The notes: generated from the sequence alone by a model not told the origin. A stretch of 11,825 nt of DNA from Planctomycetota bacterium (GCA_024278035.1 JAJRUA010000183.1:1-11825), one strand, 5' to 3'; positions 1 through 8,776 are shown, counted from the first letter of the stretch. Program-made: numbers and translations.

Positions 1-110
1 CCAGCACCCTGGGCCCGCCGAGCGAAGTGGCTGTAACGACGCCGAATCCAACCGACCTGCGGCTCATCGTTGTTCGTATCGGTATCACCGTGAAAGTTTT
101 CTGCCGATGA
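1..110 (+). CDS. Possible 3' end of an upstream gene (undecided strand)
   Basis: The plus frame beginning at base 3 is open to a TGA at 108-110 and would give a 35-residue C-terminus ending in VKVFCR. The minus strand is also open here: its frame reads from about 155 down to base 1, and includes DEPQVGWIRRRYSHFARR, but has no ATG, GTG or TTG start before its upstream stop at 158-156. Both frames use plausible codons, so I cannot decide. The piece is too short to name. It may also be plain spacer before the comM-type gene. Confidence 0.25.
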   Translation, partial: STLGPPSEVAVTTPNPTDLRLIVVRIGITVKVFCR

Positions 111-223
111 ATCGTCCGGCGGCTTGGTGTCGAGTCGAGTTGATAAGTCGACTGCTCACGGATGAAAGGGACATCTCAAAACGCCTTGGTCGGAGCCATT
201 TTTCTTTTTTCTCAAAAAAGTGC

Positions 224-251
224 TTGCATCTCCAGCGTCTCACGGTAGGAT
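224..251 (+). promoter_or_regulatory. Candidate sigma-70-like promoter for the comM-type gene
   Basis: TTGCAT (224-229) and TAGGAT (246-251) are separated by 16 nt and lie 40 nt before the ATG at 291. A purine-rich AAAGG (279-283) about 7 nt before that ATG may serve as the ribosome site. This is a consensus match only; planctomycete promoters are not well defined. Confidence 0.4.
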
Positions 252-290
252 GCTGTTCGTTAGTTCACTGCGTAGACGAAAGGCTCTGCC

Positions 291-1871
291 ATGCTTGCCC
301 AACTTTGTACTTATAGTCTCGTGGGGATCGATGCCCTGCCGGTGGTTGCTGAGGTGGATGTTTCGCCGGGGGCGTTGCCTAAAACGGTGCTCGTCGGCTT
401 GCCCGAGGCGGCGGTGCGCGAGGCGACCCACCGGAGCGAACGGGCGATGGTCAACAGTGGCTTCGTTCGACCTCACGATAAGATCGTTATCAATCTGGCC
501 CCTGCGGAGCTTCCGAAGCAAGCGGCATCGTTCGACTTGCCTATTGCGCTGGGGGTGCTTGCCGGGAGTGGCCAATTGAGTGGAGGCGTACGGAAAGGTG
601 AGCGGCCCAACCCCGCTGCTAATAGTCGTTTCGTCCGTTATGCCGTTGTGGGAGAATTGGCGCTTGATGGTATGGCCCGCCCTGTGAAGGGAGCCCTTTC
701 GATAGCGATGGCTGCCGCTGCCCAGCCAGGTATTGAGGGGCTTGTTTTACCCCGTGCCAACGCACGTGAGGCGGCGGTGGTAGAAGGAGTGAACGTGATC
801 GCTGTGGATAGCCTGGCACAAGCGGCCGCGTTTTTCTCCGGTGAACTTGATATCGAACCCCAGCCGTGTGTCGTTTCCGATTTGGTCACCGAAGGAAGCG
901 TTTACGATATCGATTTTGGCGATGTCCGTGGCCAAGAGATGGCCAAGCGGGCGATGACTATTGCCGCAGCGGGCGGGCATAATTTGCTGATGGTTGGGCC
1001 TCCAGGTTCCGGAAAGACGATGCTCGCCAAGCGGGCTTCGACCATTTTACCCGAACTGTCTCCCGAGGAGTCGGTTGAAACAACGCGAATCTATAGCGCG
1101 ATCGGTCGCCTTGCTGCTGGGCAGTCGCTTTTGGCCCGTCGCCCCTTCCGCTCGCCGCATCATACGATCAGCAATGCCGGCTTGGTCGGTGGTGGTTCGA
1201 CACCCGCCCCCGGTGAAATCAGCTTGGCTCATCATGGTGTCCTCTTCTTGGATGAACTGCCGGAGTTCAATCGCCAGACGCTCGAAGTCCTCCGGCAGCC
1301 GCTCGAAGATGGCGAGGTAACCATCAGTCGGGCACTGGCAACGACAACTTTCCCGGCGGACTTTATGTTGATCGCTTCGCTCAACCCGTGCCCTTGTGGT
1401 TATAGAAACGACCCTCGCCGCGAATGTCACTGTGGCGTAGTGCAGATCGAGCGTTACATGGCAAAGATCAGCGGGCCACTGCTTGACCGTATTGATTTGC
1501 AAATTGAAGTCCCTGCGGTTGCCTACGACGAGTTGCGCTCAAAACGAAGCGGCACAACGAGCCAAATAATGCGAGAACGGGTCGTTGCTGCCCGACGGTT
1601 GCAAGCGGAGAGAACCACATCGGAGGGCCGGGGCAGGCTCAACTCACAGCTCGCGTCGCGTGATGTCCGCCGGTACTGTGAGCTGGACCAGCCTTCGGCT
1701 CACTTGCTGAAAACAAGCGTTGAACAACTGGGCTTATCCGCTCGTGCCCACGATAAAGTTTTACGAGTCTCCCGTACGATCGCCGACCTCGAAGCGTCGC
1801 CTGCCATCCGCCCCGAGCATGTCAGCGAAGCGGTCAACTACCGATTGCTCGATCGGAAGCTGTGGGGATGA
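291..1871 (+). CDS. comM: YifB/ComM-family Mg-chelatase-like AAA+ ATPase
   Basis: A 526-residue cytoplasmic ATPase, full length for the family (about 500 residues). The N-terminal ChlI-like domain (about 1-180) starts with the typical YSLVGIDALPVVAEVDVSPG stretch. The AAA+ domain follows, with Walker A GPPGSGKT at 236-243 and Walker B VLFLDE ending at D321-E322. A Cys cluster NPCPCG...ECHCG (Cys367, 369, 379, 381) is typical of this family, and a C-terminal helical domain ends near 520. In gamma-proteobacteria ComM is a hexameric helicase that drives branch migration when single-stranded DNA is integrated during natural transformation. The family is far wider than known competent species, so a role in recombination here is inferred. 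The ATG at 291 is preferred because the conserved N-terminus begins directly after it. The gene appears to stand alone, with 106 nt to the next gene. Confidence 0.93.
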   Translation: MLAQLCTYSLVGIDALPVVAEVDVSPGALPKTVLVGLPEAAVREATHRSERAMVNSGFVRPHDKIVINLAPAELPKQAASFDLPIALGVLAGSGQLSGGVRKGERPNPAANSRFVRYAVVGELALDGMARPVKGALSIAMAAAAQPGIEGLVLPRANAREAAVVEGVNVIAVDSLAQAAAFFSGELDIEPQPCVVSDLVTEGSVYDIDFGDVRGQEMAKRAMTIAAAGGHNLLMVGPPGSGKTMLAKRASTILPELSPEESVETTRIYSAIGRLAAGQSLLARRPFRSPHHTISNAGLVGGGSTPAPGEISLAHHGVLFLDELPEFNRQTLEVLRQPLEDGEVTISRALATTTFPADFMLIASLNPCPCGYRNDPRRECHCGVVQIERYMAKISGPLLDRIDLQIEVPAVAYDELRSKRSGTTSQIMRERVVAARRLQAERTTSEGRGRLNSQLASRDVRRYCELDQPSAHLLKTSVEQLGLSARAHDKVLRVSRTIADLEASPAIRPEHVSEAVNYRLLDRKLWG

Positions 1872-1915
1872 ATGGTAGAGGTGGTGTCCAGCGCTTGTCG
1901 CCGGGGGCTTTCTGC

Positions 1916-1970
1916 TTGACAATGGCCAGTGAAAGAATACGTCCCTTACGCTTGTTCAAAAAACCAGGAG
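1916..1970 (+). promoter_or_regulatory. Candidate -35 box and Shine-Dalgarno of the ferritin-like gene
   Basis: A perfect TTGACA lies at 1916-1921, but the -10 hexamer at normal spacing (TACGTC, 1938-1943) is poor. AGGAG at 1966-1970 is 7 nt before the ATG at 1978 and supports that start. I see no clear Fur-type palindrome. Confidence 0.4.
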
Positions 1971-1977
1971 CCCCGCT

Positions 1978-2433
1978 ATGGCCGCCTCGCGTGATGAAGT
2001 GATTGCCCTGCTGACCGATGCCTACTCAATGGAACTAGAAACGGTTCTTAATTACTTAGCCAATAGCACCAACCTTGATGGTGTGCGAGCCGAAGAGATC
2101 AAGAAGTCGCTTGCTGCGGATATCGTTGAAGAACTTGGTCACGCTCAAGTTCTGGGCAAACGGATCAAGCAGCTTGGCGGGGTCGTGCCCGGGTCGGCGA
2201 GTGTGAAGTTGGGGGCCCAAATCCAGCCGCCCGAAGATACGACCGACGTGGTTGGCGTGATTAAGGCCGTGATCGCTGCGGAGTCGCACGCCGTGGGCCA
2301 TTACCGAAAGGTCATTCAGGCGACCGAAGGGGACGATTACATTACGCAAGACCTCTGCGTCCGGCTGATGGCGGACGAAGAGGAGCACCTCGTACTGTTT
2401 CTTGGGTTCCTGAAGGAATATGAGAAAGAGTAG
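1978..2433 (+). CDS. Ferritin-like (bacterioferritin/DPS-type) di-iron protein
   Basis: A 151-residue protein predicted to fold as a four-helix bundle. It carries the ferritin-like carboxylate/histidine pattern: Glu19 in helix A, an ExxH at Glu52-His55 in helix B, Glu102 in helix C, and a second ExxH at Glu134-His137 in helix D. This is the ligand order of a di-iron ferroxidase centre. Proteins of this type oxidise Fe(II), and store iron if they assemble into cages. There is no signal peptide, so it is cytosolic. The sequence is close to the planctomycete and proteobacterial bacterioferritin-like set of about 150 residues. I see no obvious encapsulin-targeting tail at the C-terminus, which ends EYEKE. 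A good AGGAG supports the start. The gene stands alone between comM and a secreted protein. Whether it stores iron or only uses a di-iron site for redox chemistry cannot be told from sequence. Confidence 0.8.
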   Translation: MAASRDEVIALLTDAYSMELETVLNYLANSTNLDGVRAEEIKKSLAADIVEELGHAQVLGKRIKQLGGVVPGSASVKLGAQIQPPEDTTDVVGVIKAVIAAESHAVGHYRKVIQATEGDDYITQDLCVRLMADEEEHLVLFLGFLKEYEKE

Positions 2434-2461
2434 GAGTAGGCGAGCGGTGGAGCGTCAGACC

Positions 2462-2488
2462 CCCGATACGAGTCTCCCCGATATGAGT
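2462..2488. repeat. Short direct repeat, 12 nt x 2
   Basis: CCCGATACGAGT (2462-2473) is followed after CTC by CCCGATATGAGT (2477-2488), an 11/12 match with a 15-nt period. It sits about 30 nt after the ferritin-like stop codon. It could be a protein-binding site or a chance remnant; nothing else supports a role. Confidence 0.4.
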
Positions 2489-2586
2489 GGGAGCAGGCAA
2501 AAATGCTCGTGAGCAAGCCACGGGTAGCTGGCAGCTCTTTCCGTTTTCTGTCCCTGCTTTTTTGGCAATTTTTGCCGGTTGGGTGG

Positions 2587-2615
2587 TTGTCTTCGGGGGA
2601 TAAAAGACGCATAGT
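2587..2615 (+). promoter_or_regulatory. Candidate promoter of the small secreted protein gene
   Basis: TTGTCT (2587-2592) and CATAGT (2610-2615) are 17 nt apart, each matching 4 of 6 consensus positions. They lie about 70 nt before the ATG at 2685. GGAG at 2674-2677 gives a Shine-Dalgarno 7 nt before the start. Confidence 0.35.
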
Positions 2616-2684
2616 TAAAGCGAGGTCCATTACTCCCCCTCCCCATTGGTCATCTGACCAAAACCTGTTCACCGGAGCCCTGCC

Positions 2685-3065
2685 ATGCGATTTCTAGCCG
2701 CTGCTCTCCTTGTTGTTTCTGCTACCTTTGCCTGCCAAACGGTCCAGGCCCAGGTAATTGTCAATTATGCTGTCCCTCAGTACGCCGTTCCCTATGGAGT
2801 GCAGTACGCGCCGGCACCGTATGCCGTAAGAACGGTCACCACATCGCGGCCCGTTTTTGTGTCTGCAGCAGCCTACGGTTATGGCCCAGGAGTCAACATC
2901 GCACCGGCCTACATTGAGCCTGCCGCAGTAGTGACCCGTACGGTTGTTGCCCGCCCCGTAGTGACGGCCCGTTACCGCCCCTTCCTCGGCGGGGCCGTCT
3001 ATCGCTCTCGTTACCGCTACGCCCCGGCGAACGTTGTTGTAACACCTTATGGTTATGGATGGTGA
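2685..3065 (+). CDS. Small secreted Tyr/Pro/Val-rich protein, function unknown
   Basis: A 126-residue protein that starts with a clear Sec signal peptide: MR, a hydrophobic stretch at about 4-16, and a probable signal peptidase I site after VQA at residue 22. The mature chain of about 104 residues is low in complexity, rich in Tyr, Pro, Val, Ala and Arg. It contains loose YAVP/YAPAPYAV repeats near its start, several Arg-Tyr pairs (VYRSRYRYAP), and ends VTPYGYGW. There are no Cys residues in the mature part and no transmembrane helix. Similar short, exported, Tyr-rich proteins are common in planctomycetes, where their role is unknown. A cell-surface or cell-wall function is only an inference. 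It has its own candidate promoter and Shine-Dalgarno and is followed by a strong terminator, so it is probably monocistronic and perhaps well expressed. I do not recognise a named domain. Confidence 0.75.
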   Translation: MRFLAAALLVVSATFACQTVQAQVIVNYAVPQYAVPYGVQYAPAPYAVRTVTTSRPVFVSAAAYGYGPGVNIAPAYIEPAAVVTRTVVARPVVTARYRPFLGGAVYRSRYRYAPANVVVTPYGYGW

Positions 3066-3107
3066 GTTGATGGCTCGGTTTCTTTCTTCGTGGGTTTAAC
3101 CCTTCCT

Positions 3108-3127
3108 CCCCCGGCTGCCGCCGGGGG
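3108..3127. other. GC-rich 8-bp hairpin after the secreted protein gene
   Basis: CCCCCGGC (3108-3115) and GCCGGGGG (3120-3127) form a perfect 8-bp stem with the tetraloop TGCC. It has no T-run, so it is not a full intrinsic terminator on either strand. It may protect the 3' end of the mRNA or assist the terminator 40 nt further on. Confidence 0.55.
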
Positions 3128-3156
3128 TTAAGAAGTAATAATAGGTGCTTTTAACG

Positions 3157-3205
3157 CAAACAGAGCGTCGTAACCGATGTGGTTACGACGCCCGTTTGTT
3201 TTTTT
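3157..3205 (+). terminator. Strong intrinsic (Rho-independent) terminator
   Basis: An 11-bp perfect stem pairs 3165-3175 (GCGTCGTAACC) with 3181-3191 (GGTTACGACGC) around the loop GATGT. After a small internal loop it is extended by CAAAC (3157-3161) with GTTTG (3194-3198). Seven T residues (3199-3205) follow directly. This fits termination of rightward transcripts from the secreted protein gene. The minus-strand barrel gene ends just 22 nt away and would read into the same stem, but without a good T-run on that side, so it may be only partly bidirectional. Confidence 0.85.
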
Positions 3206-3226
3206 GGTTGACCGTTGGCCGCTTCT

Positions 3227-4636
3227 TTACGGTGTGTCATCGATAAACATCGATCCGTTGTCGGCAACGTTGAACATCGGACGGAACGGCGAACGGTAGC
3301 TTTGCTTGGCTCGTTTGCCATAGTGCCAAACGAGGTTCATGCCAAGGTTCCATGCTTCTTCCTCGGCTCCAATGCCTTGGGCATCGTCTTCTGGAATCAA
3401 GTAGGAGAAACCCGTTTGTAGCGATACGCGGCTAGTGAGAGGAACATCGATGTCGCCGCCAAGGATCCCCATGCTGTCTTCATCAAAGCCACCAAAGACA
3501 CGGAACTCGCCTCCTTGGGGGCCGTGGATTCGGTAGAAGAGTAGGTACTGATCAACCGCATCGTAAACACGATTCCCAATGGCCGTGTCGTTGGTGGCGG
3601 TGGAGAACATAAAGCCCAGCTCACGCCCCCGAGGGTTAACCACACTGATCAAACCGCGGATTTGGCCAAAATCTGCCGAGACTTGGCGTTCGTCTCGCAG
3701 TACGTCATAAACCACGCCGTACTGTAAGCCGACTTGCTTACGGTGAAAGAGGCCCGCCGTGACGAACTGCTGTGTAGGCGAAACGGAACTGTTGGTCGCG
3801 GCGTCGCCATGGAGTTGGCTTTGGGTTACTCGGTAACCAATTTGATAGGAGAGTCCCGAAAACGGAAGCCACGCCATTCGGCCAGCAGCATTCACCCCGA
3901 CATTCAAGCCGAAGTTCCCACGGTCACGCCCATTGTCGAGCGCTCCCTTGAAGGCCTGAACACCGCCGAAGAATGTCAGCTCTTGGATCGGCGGCACGTA
4001 AAGAATCAGAGGCACGGCTCCGCGATCTTGGCATCCGCCCAGGCTCACGCCACAAGTTCCGCCGCAAGCGACATCGCCACAGCCACAAACATCACCACAC
4101 GCGCCGCCACAACCAATGTCGCCGCATCCGCACGTTTCTCCGTAGGTCAGCCCACACGTCGGTTCGCCTAGGCAATCTCCGCAGCCGCCGACACCACAGC
4201 TTGCTTCGACTCCGCCAAAATCGCCGAACTCGCTGTAGCCGCCACTATTTCCGTAGCCGCTACTTCCGTCGGCACAGTTGTGGCAAGCGGGCTCGATAGC
4301 TCCGTCGAGAAACGAGCTGCGGCGGTTGGCATTTCTGGCCGTCGTGGTAGCCGCATTCTGTAAAATCCCGGTCGCCTGCTCGACCACCTGTTGGTTGTGA
4401 GAGAGCCGTTCGGCATTGTAAGCCTGTTTAGCCTGAGGCCGAGTCACCATCGTCGGTGCTTTAGCCCGACGGCGTGGCGGAGCCTTCGCACGAGACGTTG
4501 GCTGAGCGGGGTACGAGACTTGCTCGACCCGGCTCTTTTGCCACTGCAATTCTGCGACGACGGGTTGGGCGATAGGGCCGGCGAAAAGGCTCAAAGCAAA
4601 CGCAAGAGCCGACAAGGATGTCATGATGGCGCGCAT
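3227..4636 (-). CDS. Exported outer-membrane beta-barrel-like protein with Cys/Gly-rich insert
   Basis: A 469-residue protein. The start at ATG 4636 is chosen over the GTG three bases upstream because the purine-rich GGGGA lies 7 nt from the ATG. A Sec signal peptide covers about 1-28 (cleavage after VVA). A basic, Pro/Arg-rich linker covers about 40-70. An extreme Cys/Gly stretch follows, with 13 Cys between residues 147 and 202, plus CHNC at 118-121. Residues about 210-440 alternate hydrophobic and polar residues with many aromatics (LTFFGGVQAFKG, RVSLQTGFSYLIP, NLGMNLVWHYG), as in an outer-membrane beta-barrel. It resembles a planctomycete-specific family I recall as DUF6666; that assignment is from memory. 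Function is unknown: a porin, adhesin or structural surface protein is possible. It is transcribed alone, convergent to the secreted protein and divergent from ade. Confidence 0.75.
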   Translation of the reverse strand: MRAIMTSLSALAFALSLFAGPIAQPVVAELQWQKSRVEQVSYPAQPTSRAKAPPRRRAKAPTMVTRPQAKQAYNAERLSHNQQVVEQATGILQNAATTTARNANRRSSFLDGAIEPACHNCADGSSGYGNSGGYSEFGDFGGVEASCGVGGCGDCLGEPTCGLTYGETCGCGDIGCGGACGDVCGCGDVACGGTCGVSLGGCQDRGAVPLILYVPPIQELTFFGGVQAFKGALDNGRDRGNFGLNVGVNAAGRMAWLPFSGLSYQIGYRVTQSQLHGDAATNSSVSPTQQFVTAGLFHRKQVGLQYGVVYDVLRDERQVSADFGQIRGLISVVNPRGRELGFMFSTATNDTAIGNRVYDAVDQYLLFYRIHGPQGGEFRVFGGFDEDSMGILGGDIDVPLTSRVSLQTGFSYLIPEDDAQGIGAEEEAWNLGMNLVWHYGKRAKQSYRSPFRPMFNVADNGSMFIDDTP

Positions 4637-4677
4637 CACGGAGTCCCCAAAGGAGGTCGTGGATCATGGCAGATCAA

Positions 4678-4722
4678 CTGGCGCACTGTTGGGCGTTTTG
4701 CCCTCAATTGACAGTGCGCCAG
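4678..4722. repeat. 12-bp inverted repeat with nested hairpin in the barrel gene leader
   Basis: CTGGCGCACTGT (4678-4689) and ACAGTGCGCCAG (4711-4722) are perfect inverted repeats separated by 21 nt. Inside, GGGC (4691-4694) and GCCC (4700-4703) form a second small stem. The structure ends 41 nt before the ATG of the minus-strand barrel gene. It could be a 5'-UTR stem, an operator for a dimeric regulator, or an attenuator-like element without a T-run. Confidence 0.7.
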
Positions 4723-4826
4723 GCCCCCCTGGATCACTGCTAAGAGAAGTTATCGGCCCAGCGGGAGCCCTACTTTCGGAAAACTCCACCTAACCCGCAA
4801 ACTTTGCCGACAGCGATGCTGGCATC

Positions 4827-4855
4827 TTGTGGCGGGACGTAGAGGGAACGATAAA
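4827..4855 (+). promoter_or_regulatory. Candidate promoter of ade
   Basis: TTGTGG (4827-4832) and GATAAA (4850-4855) are 17 nt apart and about 70 nt before the ade ATG. AGGAG at 4911-4915 is 9 nt before that ATG and supports the start at 4925. I see no purine riboswitch in the leader. Confidence 0.35.
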
Positions 4856-4924
4856 GGCATGTTGCTATCGCTTCTTCCCGCCATAGAACGGGCGGCCACG
4901 TGAAAATAAAAGGAGACCCACAAT

Positions 4925-6571
4925 ATGCCTGCCAGCTTCACACTTCGCACCAATGTCGTTGATATCCGGGCCACACGGACCTACGCGGCAGAGGTTGCTG
5001 TCGGCGAGGGCCGCATCATTTCCATCACGCCCCTTGAGAACGCCGGCGGGATTGAGGGTTTCCTGATCCCCGGATTTGTCGATTCGCATGTTCATGTCGA
5101 AAGCTCAATGCTCGTGCCGACGGAGTTCGCCCGGGCTGCCGTAACGCACGGGACGGTCGCTTCGGTCAGCGATCCCCATGAGATTGGCAATGTCTTGGGC
5201 GTTGCCGGCGTGCATTACATGCTAGAGAATGGAGCGAAGTCACCGTTTAAGTTCTGCTTTGGTGCCCCCTCCTGCGTGCCCGCCACCACGTTTGAAACAG
5301 CCGGGGCGACGATCAGCGTGGCAGAAGTGGAAGCTCTTCTCGACGACGATCGCATCGGCTACCTGAGCGAGATGATGAACTTCCCGGGTGTGCTGGGCGG
5401 CGACCCCGAGTGCCTCGCAAAAATCGCCGCAGCAAAACAACGGGGCAAGCCGGTCGATGGCCACGCCCCAGGCCTCCGGGGTGAACAAGCGGCCGCTTAC
5501 ATCGCCGCGGGCATCACAACTGACCACGAATGCTTTACGCTCGAAGAAGCTCAGGACAAACTGGCCGCCGGCTGTAAGATCGCCATTCGCGAAGGCTCAG
5601 CAGCCCGAAACTTCGACGCGCTCGCTTCGCTCATCGGCATCTGCCCCGAAGAGGTGATGCTTTGTAGCGATGACAAGCATCCGGACGAACTACTGCTGGG
5701 GCATATCAACACGCTGGTTCGCCGTGCCGTCGCAGCGGGGACCGACGTCTACGCGGCGTTACGCACCGCCTGTATCACGCCGGTTGAGCATTATTCTTTG
5801 CCGGTCGGTCTTCTGCGGGTGGGAGACCCAGCCGACTTTGCCGAGGTCGACTCCCTCACGGATTTCAACGTCTGGCGGACTTGGATCAATGGCGAGTTGG
5901 TTGCTGAGAATGGAAAAACACTTTTGCCCCGTATCGAGCCTTCGGTCGTCAACAATTTTGTCCCTCGCACGGTGGAAGCCTACGAGTTGTTCGTCGGCGA
6001 CCAGGGGGGCGAGAACATGAACGTTATCGAAGCAATCGACGGGCAGCTTATCACGAATCACTTGTCGTTCTCGCCTCGCCTCGTGGAAGGAGAGGTCGTT
6101 ACCAAGCCCGAGGGCGACCTTCTCAAGTTGGTCGTCGTCAATCGCTACAGCGAAGCGCCCGTTGCCGTAGCGTTTATCAAAGGCTTTGGCATGAAGCAGG
6201 GGGCCATCGCTTCGAGCGTCGCCCATGATTCGCACAACGTGATCGCCGTCGGTGGTCGCGACGAAGATCTGGCTGCTGCGATCAATTTGGTTATGGAAAA
6301 CCAAGGAGGCCTCAGCGCGGTTAGCCTTTCTGGCGGCGAGTCGGCATCGTTGCCGCTCCCCGTGGCCGGCCTTATGGCCACAGGCACCTGCAAGGAGGTG
6401 GGCGATGCCTACGCCAAGCTCGACCAGTTGACCAAAGCGTGGGGTTCTCCATTGCGAGCCCCCTACATGACGCTCTCGTTCATGGCCCTGCTGGTCATTC
6501 CTTCCTTAAAACTAAGCGACCGTGGCCTCTTCGATGGCCACCGCTTTACCTTCATGCCACTGCTTAGCTAA
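4925..6571 (+). CDS. ade: Adenine deaminase
   Basis: A 548-residue cytosolic amidohydrolase that converts adenine to hypoxanthine and ammonia in purine salvage. The length is close to the family norm of 550-600. The metal-binding PGFVDSHVHVESSM is at 49-62 (His55, His57, Glu59). VDGHAPGL at 177-184 carries His180, TTDHEC at 198-203 carries His201, and the catalytic-Asp region LCSDDKHPDE is at 246-255. The C-terminal adenine-deaminase domain contains SVAHDSHN (431-438), GGLSAV (461-466) and the signature MTLSFMALLVIPSLKLSDRG (515-534). These place it in the Ade family rather than the adenosine deaminase (Add) family. No key residue is missing. It stands alone: purine genes are absent on both sides, the upstream neighbour is divergent and the downstream neighbour is convergent across a repeat element. 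Confidence 0.95.
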   Translation: MPASFTLRTNVVDIRATRTYAAEVAVGEGRIISITPLENAGGIEGFLIPGFVDSHVHVESSMLVPTEFARAAVTHGTVASVSDPHEIGNVLGVAGVHYMLENGAKSPFKFCFGAPSCVPATTFETAGATISVAEVEALLDDDRIGYLSEMMNFPGVLGGDPECLAKIAAAKQRGKPVDGHAPGLRGEQAAAYIAAGITTDHECFTLEEAQDKLAAGCKIAIREGSAARNFDALASLIGICPEEVMLCSDDKHPDELLLGHINTLVRRAVAAGTDVYAALRTACITPVEHYSLPVGLLRVGDPADFAEVDSLTDFNVWRTWINGELVAENGKTLLPRIEPSVVNNFVPRTVEAYELFVGDQGGENMNVIEAIDGQLITNHLSFSPRLVEGEVVTKPEGDLLKLVVVNRYSEAPVAVAFIKGFGMKQGAIASSVAHDSHNVIAVGGRDEDLAAAINLVMENQGGLSAVSLSGGESASLPLPVAGLMATGTCKEVGDAYAKLDQLTKAWGSPLRAPYMTLSFMALLVIPSLKLSDRGLFDGHRFTFMPLLS

Positions 6572-6576
6572 GCGGG

Positions 6577-6970
6577 ATTCACCACGGAGATCACCGAGGA
6601 CACGGAGGAAAAAGGGAAGAATTAAACGCGGATGAACGCGGTTTGAGCGGATTGACGCGGATTACAGCCTGGGGTTTTACTGGTACCAATGGCTAGCTTG
6701 CAAACTATTATTGTAACCGTTCACAGGTCAAAAAAAGCGAACCGCGAATGAACGCGAATAACCGCTAATAAACGACTTCAACGGCAAAAATCTATCCGGG
6801 GAAATCGGTAAAAAGTGGGCCTTACGAAAAAAGAAGGAAGTTAAAAAGGGGGAAGGTTCGGACGGGTAAAAGTGTTGAAATTAGCGATTATTAGCGTTCA
6901 TCAGCGGTTAAAACGGCTTTCGTCGTGAACGGTTACAATTCTTCTTTCTTCCTCGGTGATCTTCGTGATA
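6577..6970. repeat. Palindromic intergenic repeat element (MITE-like) between convergent genes
   Basis: This fills the 406-nt gap between ade and the convergent 6978-7397 gene and holds no credible gene. Outer arms 6583-6600 and 6950-6967 match as inverted repeats at 17/18 (left CACGGAGATCACCGAGGA). Inner arms 6710-6768 and 6881-6939 are 59 nt each: 15/15 at ATTGTAACCGTTCAC, then a 15-nt diverged part, then 25/29 over a segment starting AACCGC. The centre is 112 nt. In the right arm AAGAATT runs straight into GTAACC. In the left arm the same junction is interrupted by about 86 nt (6624-6709) flanked by ATT, so either the left arm gained an insert or the right lost one. That insert contains GCGGATGAACGCGG-type repeats. 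It starts 5 nt after the ade stop and ends 7 nt before the other gene's stop, so it may terminate both transcripts. Confidence 0.8.
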
Positions 6971-6977
6971 AATCTTG

Positions 6978-8572
<1,595 letters not shown>

Positions 8573-8640
8573 CCCCCCACTTTTCGGACAGAGTCGGGAC
8601 CATAAAATCATGCTGCTAATACAAAGTGAGGTAGAAAATA

Positions 8641-8718
8641 GGGAATTAGCGTTCATCCTAGCTCATTGGCGGCCTTTTTTCTTCTTCCCGTTCTTCGTGC
8701 CTCTCTGGTTCTCCCTCC
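8641..8718 (-). repeat. Dispersed intergenic repeat copy in the hemB-argC gap
   Basis: On the minus strand this reads as a purine-rich part (CCAGAGAGGCACGAAGAAC, then GGGAAGAAGAAAAAA) followed by a GGATGAACGCTAATTCCC end. This is the same order of parts as the right arm of the 6577-6970 element. A 13-nt exact match, ATTAGCGTTCATC, occurs at 8645-8657 and 6890-6902. It lies in the 243-nt hemB-argC gap, which holds no gene. Confidence 0.6.
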
Positions 8719-8747
8719 TTTTTTGCGGTCAGCAGTCTTGTAAGGCG

Positions 8748-8776
8748 TAGCGATTATGCGGCGGGGGTAGTAGAAT
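8748..8776 (+). promoter_or_regulatory. Weak candidate promoter of argC
   Basis: TAGAAT (8771-8776) is a good -10 match. The -35 region at 17-nt spacing, TAGCGA (8748-8753), is weak. It lies 39 nt before the argC start. I see no ARG-box palindrome. Confidence 0.25.

Noticed and set aside
1047..1502. Minus-strand 151-codon open frame inside the comM-type gene
   Set aside because: It overlaps the Walker motifs and Cys cluster of the real gene and shows no family features.
291..1871. Magnesium chelatase subunit ChlI/BchI
   Set aside because: The YifB-type N-terminal domain, the CPCG...CHCG cluster and the lack of other bacteriochlorophyll genes fit ComM instead.
2503..2697. A 64-codon plus-strand open frame between the ferritin-like and secreted protein genes
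   Set aside because: It overlaps the start of the secreted protein gene, spans its candidate promoter and Shine-Dalgarno, and has no coherent protein character.
4640..4924. Purine riboswitch upstream of ade
   Set aside because: I could not find the three-way junction loop sequences expected of the purine aptamer in this leader.
5759..6304. Minus-strand 181-codon open frame inside ade
   Set aside because: It is a mirror of the conserved adenine deaminase reading frame, with no domain and no start signals.
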